From the NCBI GenBank assembly GCA_937920635.1, contig CAKZUE010000048.1, positions 1 to 64,000 of the forward strand: a stretch of 64,000 nt of DNA, written 5' to 3'. The notes under the pieces were generated by a model, which was given only the letters and a program-made list of their open reading frames with translations, searched no databases and was not told the origin of the DNA. Position numbers and translations under genes: made by a program. Below, piece after piece: positions 60,975 through 64,000 of this stretch. Position 1 is the stretch's first letter. Each line of letters opens with the position of its first letter. Source of the DNA: an uncultured Bryobacteraceae bacterium (lineage in GTDB: Bacteria > Acidobacteriota > Terriglobia > Bryobacterales > Bryobacteraceae).

Positions 60975-63191
60975 TCAGGCGGTCTCCACGATCTCAGCCT
61001 CGTGTTCGGGCCGGGCTTCGTGGCCGGGCACGCGGAAGCGGGAAAGCGACTCGTTCAGCGTGTTCACCATCGATGCCAGGCGCCGGATGTTCTCGGCCGC
61101 CTGGAGCGCGCCGGACGCCGTGGTCTGCGTGGCGTGCGAGACCTCTGCCACGGTGGAGGCCACCTGCTCGGAGCTTTCCGCCTGGCGGCGGGCCACCTCG
61201 GAGATGCCGCGCACCAGGTCCGAGATGTGCTGGGAGACCGTTTCGATCAGGCTCAGGCGCTCGCCGGCCTCGCTGGCCACGGCCGAGCCTTCCACCACCT
61301 CGCGCGTGGTCGCCTCCATGGCCGAGATGGCCTCGTTGGTTTCGGTCTGCACGGACTGGATGAGAACGGTGATGCGGCGCGTGGCCTCGGTGGCCCGCTC
61401 GGCCAGCCGCTCCACCTCTTCGGCGACGATGGCGAAACCTTTGCCCGACTCGCCCGCGGCCGCCGCCTGGATGGAGGCGTTCAGCGCGAGGATCGACGTG
61501 CGGTCGGAGATGTCCGAGATCAACTGCACGATCTCGCCGATCTCCTGCGAGCTCTCTCCCAGCCGTTTCATGCGCCGGGCGGTCTCCTGGACGTGGCGGC
61601 GGATGTTGTCCATGCCCGCCACCGTGCGCCGCACGGAGTCGCCGCCGGCCAGGGCGGCGGCCAGGGCATCCTCGGCCACTTTGGCGGCCGCGTTGGCCTG
61701 CTCGGCCACCTTGCGGATGGATTGCGCCATGGCCTGGAGCGCGTTGGACGCCGCCAGCACCCGCTGCGACTGGGTCTGGCTGCTCTCGGCCAGCGATTCG
61801 GTCACCTCGCGCACCTGGAAGGCGCTCAAGTTGACCCGCGCCGTCGTGTCCTGCACCGCGCCGATGATGGTGCGCAGCTCGCCCAGCATGTAGTTGAACG
61901 CGTCGGCAATGGCCCCGGTCATCTCGGCGGTGACCTCGGCTTCCTTGGTCAGGTCGCCCGCGGCCACGCCGCTCACATCATCGAGCAGCTTCAGAATGCT
62001 CTGCTGAATGCGGTCGCGCTCTTCGCGCGACTGGATCAGCGACAGCGTGTTGGCCAGCATCTCGTTGGTCGACTGCGCCATCATGCCCAGCTCGTCCCGG
62101 CTGTAGACCTCGGCGCGGGCGTCGTAGTTGCCGACCCGGATCTGCTCGAAGGTCTCCCGCATCGAGCGGATCTGCCGGGTGATCCCCCGCTGGATGAGAA
62201 AGACGAACAGGGCCGACATGGCCAGCAGCAGCAGCGCGGTCTGCAACTGGGAGTTTTTCTCCGCCGCCAGCCGCATCAGCCGGGCGTCGAAGAGGCGCCG
62301 CACCTGCCCGGCTGTGGCGTCGTGCAGCGTGAACAGCTTCTGGACCGCCGACGAGCCGTTCTCGATATAGCTCAACGGCTGCACCTGAATCGCCCCGCGT
62401 TCGAGCAATTCGCGCTGCGTGATGTTGCGGAGGAACCCTGCCGAATTCAGGGCCGTGGCGAGCGCGTCGTCCAGGTTCTCGCGCAGCTCTTCGTTGTAGC
62501 TGAAGGCGGCCTGATAATTGCGCTGGAGGGATTCCAGCGAAGAACTCACCTGGCGCACCAGATAGCGGATCTGGGCCTCCTCAGCCGCGCTCATGGATTG
62601 ACGGGCGGCCACGGCGGAACCGTGCGAGGCCAGTTGCCCGAGGTACTCCACCGTCGAGGGAATCTGCTGCAGAATCGAATCCACCAGGTAGAACGTATCC
62701 AGTTCGGGATCCGTTGTCAGCCCCGTCTTGTCGCCAACCAGCCGGATGTGCCGGAGGATCAGGGACAACAGTTGGGTGTGTCGCTGATAGCTGTCCTCTG
62801 GCGAGAGTTTCCTGTAGGCGCCCCGCAGATCGTTCCAGGTGGCCCGGATCGCCTCCCACGGCGCCGTCGTGCCCAGTTTCCGGCCCAGGCGCGCGTCCAC
62901 CCGGCCGACGGCTTCCATCGCCTCCTCAATCTGCTTCTGCGTGCGCTCCAACACCGGCGCCACGCTCGAATCGCCGTTCAGGTAAGCGCTGGCGGCCACG
63001 CGGTGGTGCGGCACGCGCTCGAGCAGGCTCCGCAGCGGCAAAACATACTCGAGTCCTTCGCGCTCGGCTTCCGTGCGCGCGATCTGCTCGTTCTGCGCAT
63101 TCAGGAACAGATACAGCAGGGTGCCGACCGGAATGGCCGCCAACAGGCCGGCGGCGACCAGCTTCTGCCAGATTTTCAGACTGCCTAGCAT
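60975..63191 (-). CDS. Methyl-accepting chemotaxis protein (PilJ-like)
   Basis: 738 residues from the ATG at 63191, with GGAGG 10 bases upstream; the longer frame lacks a ribosome site. First membrane segment ~12-30, periplasmic helical sensor (~35-310), second segment ~315-335, HAMP domain ([21 protein letters not shown]) with a second HAMP-like stretch, and a signalling coiled coil whose tip is [22 protein letters not shown]. Large helical sensors of this kind are typical of PilJ. It would feed the hybrid CheA encoded 17 bases downstream. Confidence 0.93.
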   Translation of the reverse strand: MLGSLKIWQKLVAAGLLAAIPVGTLLYLFLNAQNEQIARTEAEREGLEYVLPLRSLLERVPHHRVAASAYLNGDSSVAPVLERTQKQIEEAMEAVGRVDARLGRKLGTTAPWEAIRATWNDLRGAYRKLSPEDSYQRHTQLLSLILRHIRLVGDKTGLTTDPELDTFYLVDSILQQIPSTVEYLGQLASHGSAVAARQSMSAAEEAQIRYLVRQVSSSLESLQRNYQAAFSYNEELRENLDDALATALNSAGFLRNITQRELLERGAIQVQPLSYIENGSSAVQKLFTLHDATAGQVRRLFDARLMRLAAEKNSQLQTALLLLAMSALFVFLIQRGITRQIRSMRETFEQIRVGNYDARAEVYSRDELGMMAQSTNEMLANTLSLIQSREERDRIQQSILKLLDDVSGVAAGDLTKEAEVTAEMTGAIADAFNYMLGELRTIIGAVQDTTARVNLSAFQVREVTESLAESSQTQSQRVLAASNALQAMAQSIRKVAEQANAAAKVAEDALAAALAGGDSVRRTVAGMDNIRRHVQETARRMKRLGESSQEIGEIVQLISDISDRTSILALNASIQAAAAGESGKGFAIVAEEVERLAERATEATRRITVLIQSVQTETNEAISAMEATTREVVEGSAVASEAGERLSLIETVSQHISDLVRGISEVARRQAESSEQVASTVAEVSHATQTTASGALQAAENIRRLASMVNTLNESLSRFRVPGHEARPEHEAEIVETA

Positions 63192-63248
63192 CTTCCCGCT
63201 ACCTCCAGCCCGGCCTTGGCCGGACATCCTCGCGATGGCCGGACGGCC

Positions 63249-64000
63249 TCATTCGCTCTTCTCCAGACCGCCCGATTGTCCAACGCCCGCCGCCTTCTCC
63301 AGAGCCGCCGCCCCGAAGACGGCAACCGGATCGATCCACCAGACGCGGCGGTCCCGGTGTTCGAGGCTGCCCCGCACCGGTCCCGGTTGCGGCGGCGGTT
63401 GCACCTCGGTTTCATGGAAGGGCGCCAGCCCGTTCAACTCCTCCACCATCAGCGCCACCACAGGATCGGTGGAACTGGCCTGCGCCACAATCAAACGCGG
63501 CGCCGGCGCTTCCCTCTTGCGGCCGAACAGCGCCGCGAGATCGAGCAGAGGCAGAATCTCGCCCCGCAGGTTCACCAGTCCCTGGACAAAAGCCGGGGCG
63601 CCGGGCACCGGAGTGACCCGGCTCACCCGCTCCACCTCCCGGACGCATTCCATGGACAGGGCGTAGGACTCGCCTCCGGCGCGGAACACCAGCAGCCTCG
63701 GCTTCCGCTCCAGCGCCGGCTCCTGTGCCGCAGGGCTCCTCAGAATCTGCCCGACGTCTCCGAGGCTCTCCAGGCGCGCCCGCAGCCGTTCCGGCAGCCC
63801 CAGCGCCATGAGCGCGGCGGCGGGCGGAATGGGCGAGGCCTCCGCGGAGCGGTCCTCGGCGTTTCTTCGCGGAACCGGCTCGCGCATCCACGGCTCCCCC
63901 GCTGCCGCCCGGGCAGCCGGCAGCGCTGTCTTCCACTCCTCGATGGAGGCGGGGGCCTCGGGCGGGCGGTTGCCAGCCAGCGCGGGGCCTGGCTCGGCCG
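63249..64000 (-). CDS. CheW-like adaptor protein (PilI-like), 5' end possibly beyond the window
   Basis: A CheW domain fills the C-terminal part: LLVFRAGGESYALSMECVREVERV, VQGLVNLRGEILPLLDLAALFG and VALMVEELNGL. Upstream of an ATG at 63887 the frame stays open to the right edge for 37 more codons with protein-like content (ASIEEWKTALPAAR), so the true start may lie outside. The ATG has GGGAG 6 bases upstream and would give 212 residues. CheW links receptors to CheA; here it is 57 bases from the MCP gene. The long N-terminal extension is unusual for CheW. Confidence 0.85.
   Translation of the reverse strand, partial: AEPGPALAGNRPPEAPASIEEWKTALPAARAAAGEPWMREPVPRRNAEDRSAEASPIPPAAALMALGLPERLRARLESLGDVGQILRSPAAQEPALERKPRLLVFRAGGESYALSMECVREVERVSRVTPVPGAPAFVQGLVNLRGEILPLLDLAALFGRKREAPAPRLIVAQASSTDPVVALMVEELNGLAPFHETEVQPPPQPGPVRGSLEHRDRRVWWIDPVAVFGAAALEKAAGVGQSGGLEKSE

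Overview
The window reads as chromosomal DNA of a GC-rich Gram-negative bacterium, most likely an acidobacterium of the Bryobacterales/Solibacter type. This placement is inferred from gene content: a squalene-hopene cyclase, a TonB-dependent receptor with an N-terminal carboxypeptidase-regulatory domain, a Tat-exported sulfatase, zinc-ribbon membrane proteins and a Pil-Chp-like chemosensory cluster. No rRNA, tRNA, CRISPR array, transposase or phage gene was seen. Genes are dense, with many 1-26 bp overlaps and short operons.

Layout. 1-4.3 kb: a cut-off hypothetical gene, a degenerate intergenic stretch, a thioredoxin-like/cytochrome c protein on the minus strand, then a cobalamin riboswitch directly in front of a BtuB-like outer-membrane receptor. 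4.3-11.5 kb, minus strand: a tight run reading (in transcription order) secreted metallo-hydrolase, MBOAT O-acyltransferase, two SGNH-fold periplasmic proteins, a DltC-like acyl carrier protein, a ketoacyl synthase III homologue whose catalytic Cys is Ser, a haem-binding protein and the Fe/S-protection protein YggX. 11.6-16.7 kb, plus: a zinc-ribbon membrane protein, argC-argB-argA, a molybdopterin-binding protein and a DUF72 protein. 16.9-19.1 kb, minus: methyltransferase, CusF-like copper lipoprotein, glutaryl-CoA dehydrogenase. 19.1-25.7 kb, plus: a TPR/beta-barrel protein overlapping a glycoside-hydrolase-like protein, glutathione peroxidase, galE and an orphan membrane-fusion protein.

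25.8-35.1 kb is mainly minus: a GHMP kinase/UDP-sugar pyrophosphorylase fusion with a degenerate GalU-like partner, a class A beta-lactamase-like enzyme, a sulfatase, a serine/threonine dehydratase and a 2-hydroxyacid dehydrogenase, with a YbaK-type deacylase on plus. 35.2-43.5 kb carries transporters, a PfkB kinase, a flavin reductase, a dGTPase and squalene-hopene cyclase. 43.8-46.4 kb is a phosphodiesterase/isomerase pair. 46.4-47.4 kb is a compositionally distinct segment with its own promoter and one unrecognised gene. 48.7-53.7 kb holds clpB and lon side by side. 53.7-57.6 kb has a phosphotriesterase-like lactonase and an unusual VOC-VOC-glycoside hydrolase fusion. 57.8-64 kb is a chemosensory operon (CheW-like, MCP/PilJ-like, CheA/REC hybrid with three Hpt domains) running off the right edge.

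The strongest candidate for an undescribed system is the 5.1-10.5 kb cassette. It has the parts of a D-alanylation (Dlt) or alginate O-acetylation machine (MBOAT, SGNH proteins, carrier protein), but a Ser-type KASIII-like enzyme sits where the DltA ligase would be. This suggests export of an acyl group supplied by fatty-acid-type chemistry to a cell-surface polymer. Second-tier candidates are the VOC-VOC-GH fusion, the reversed kinase/pyrophosphorylase fusion and the low-GC island at 46.4-47.4 kb.
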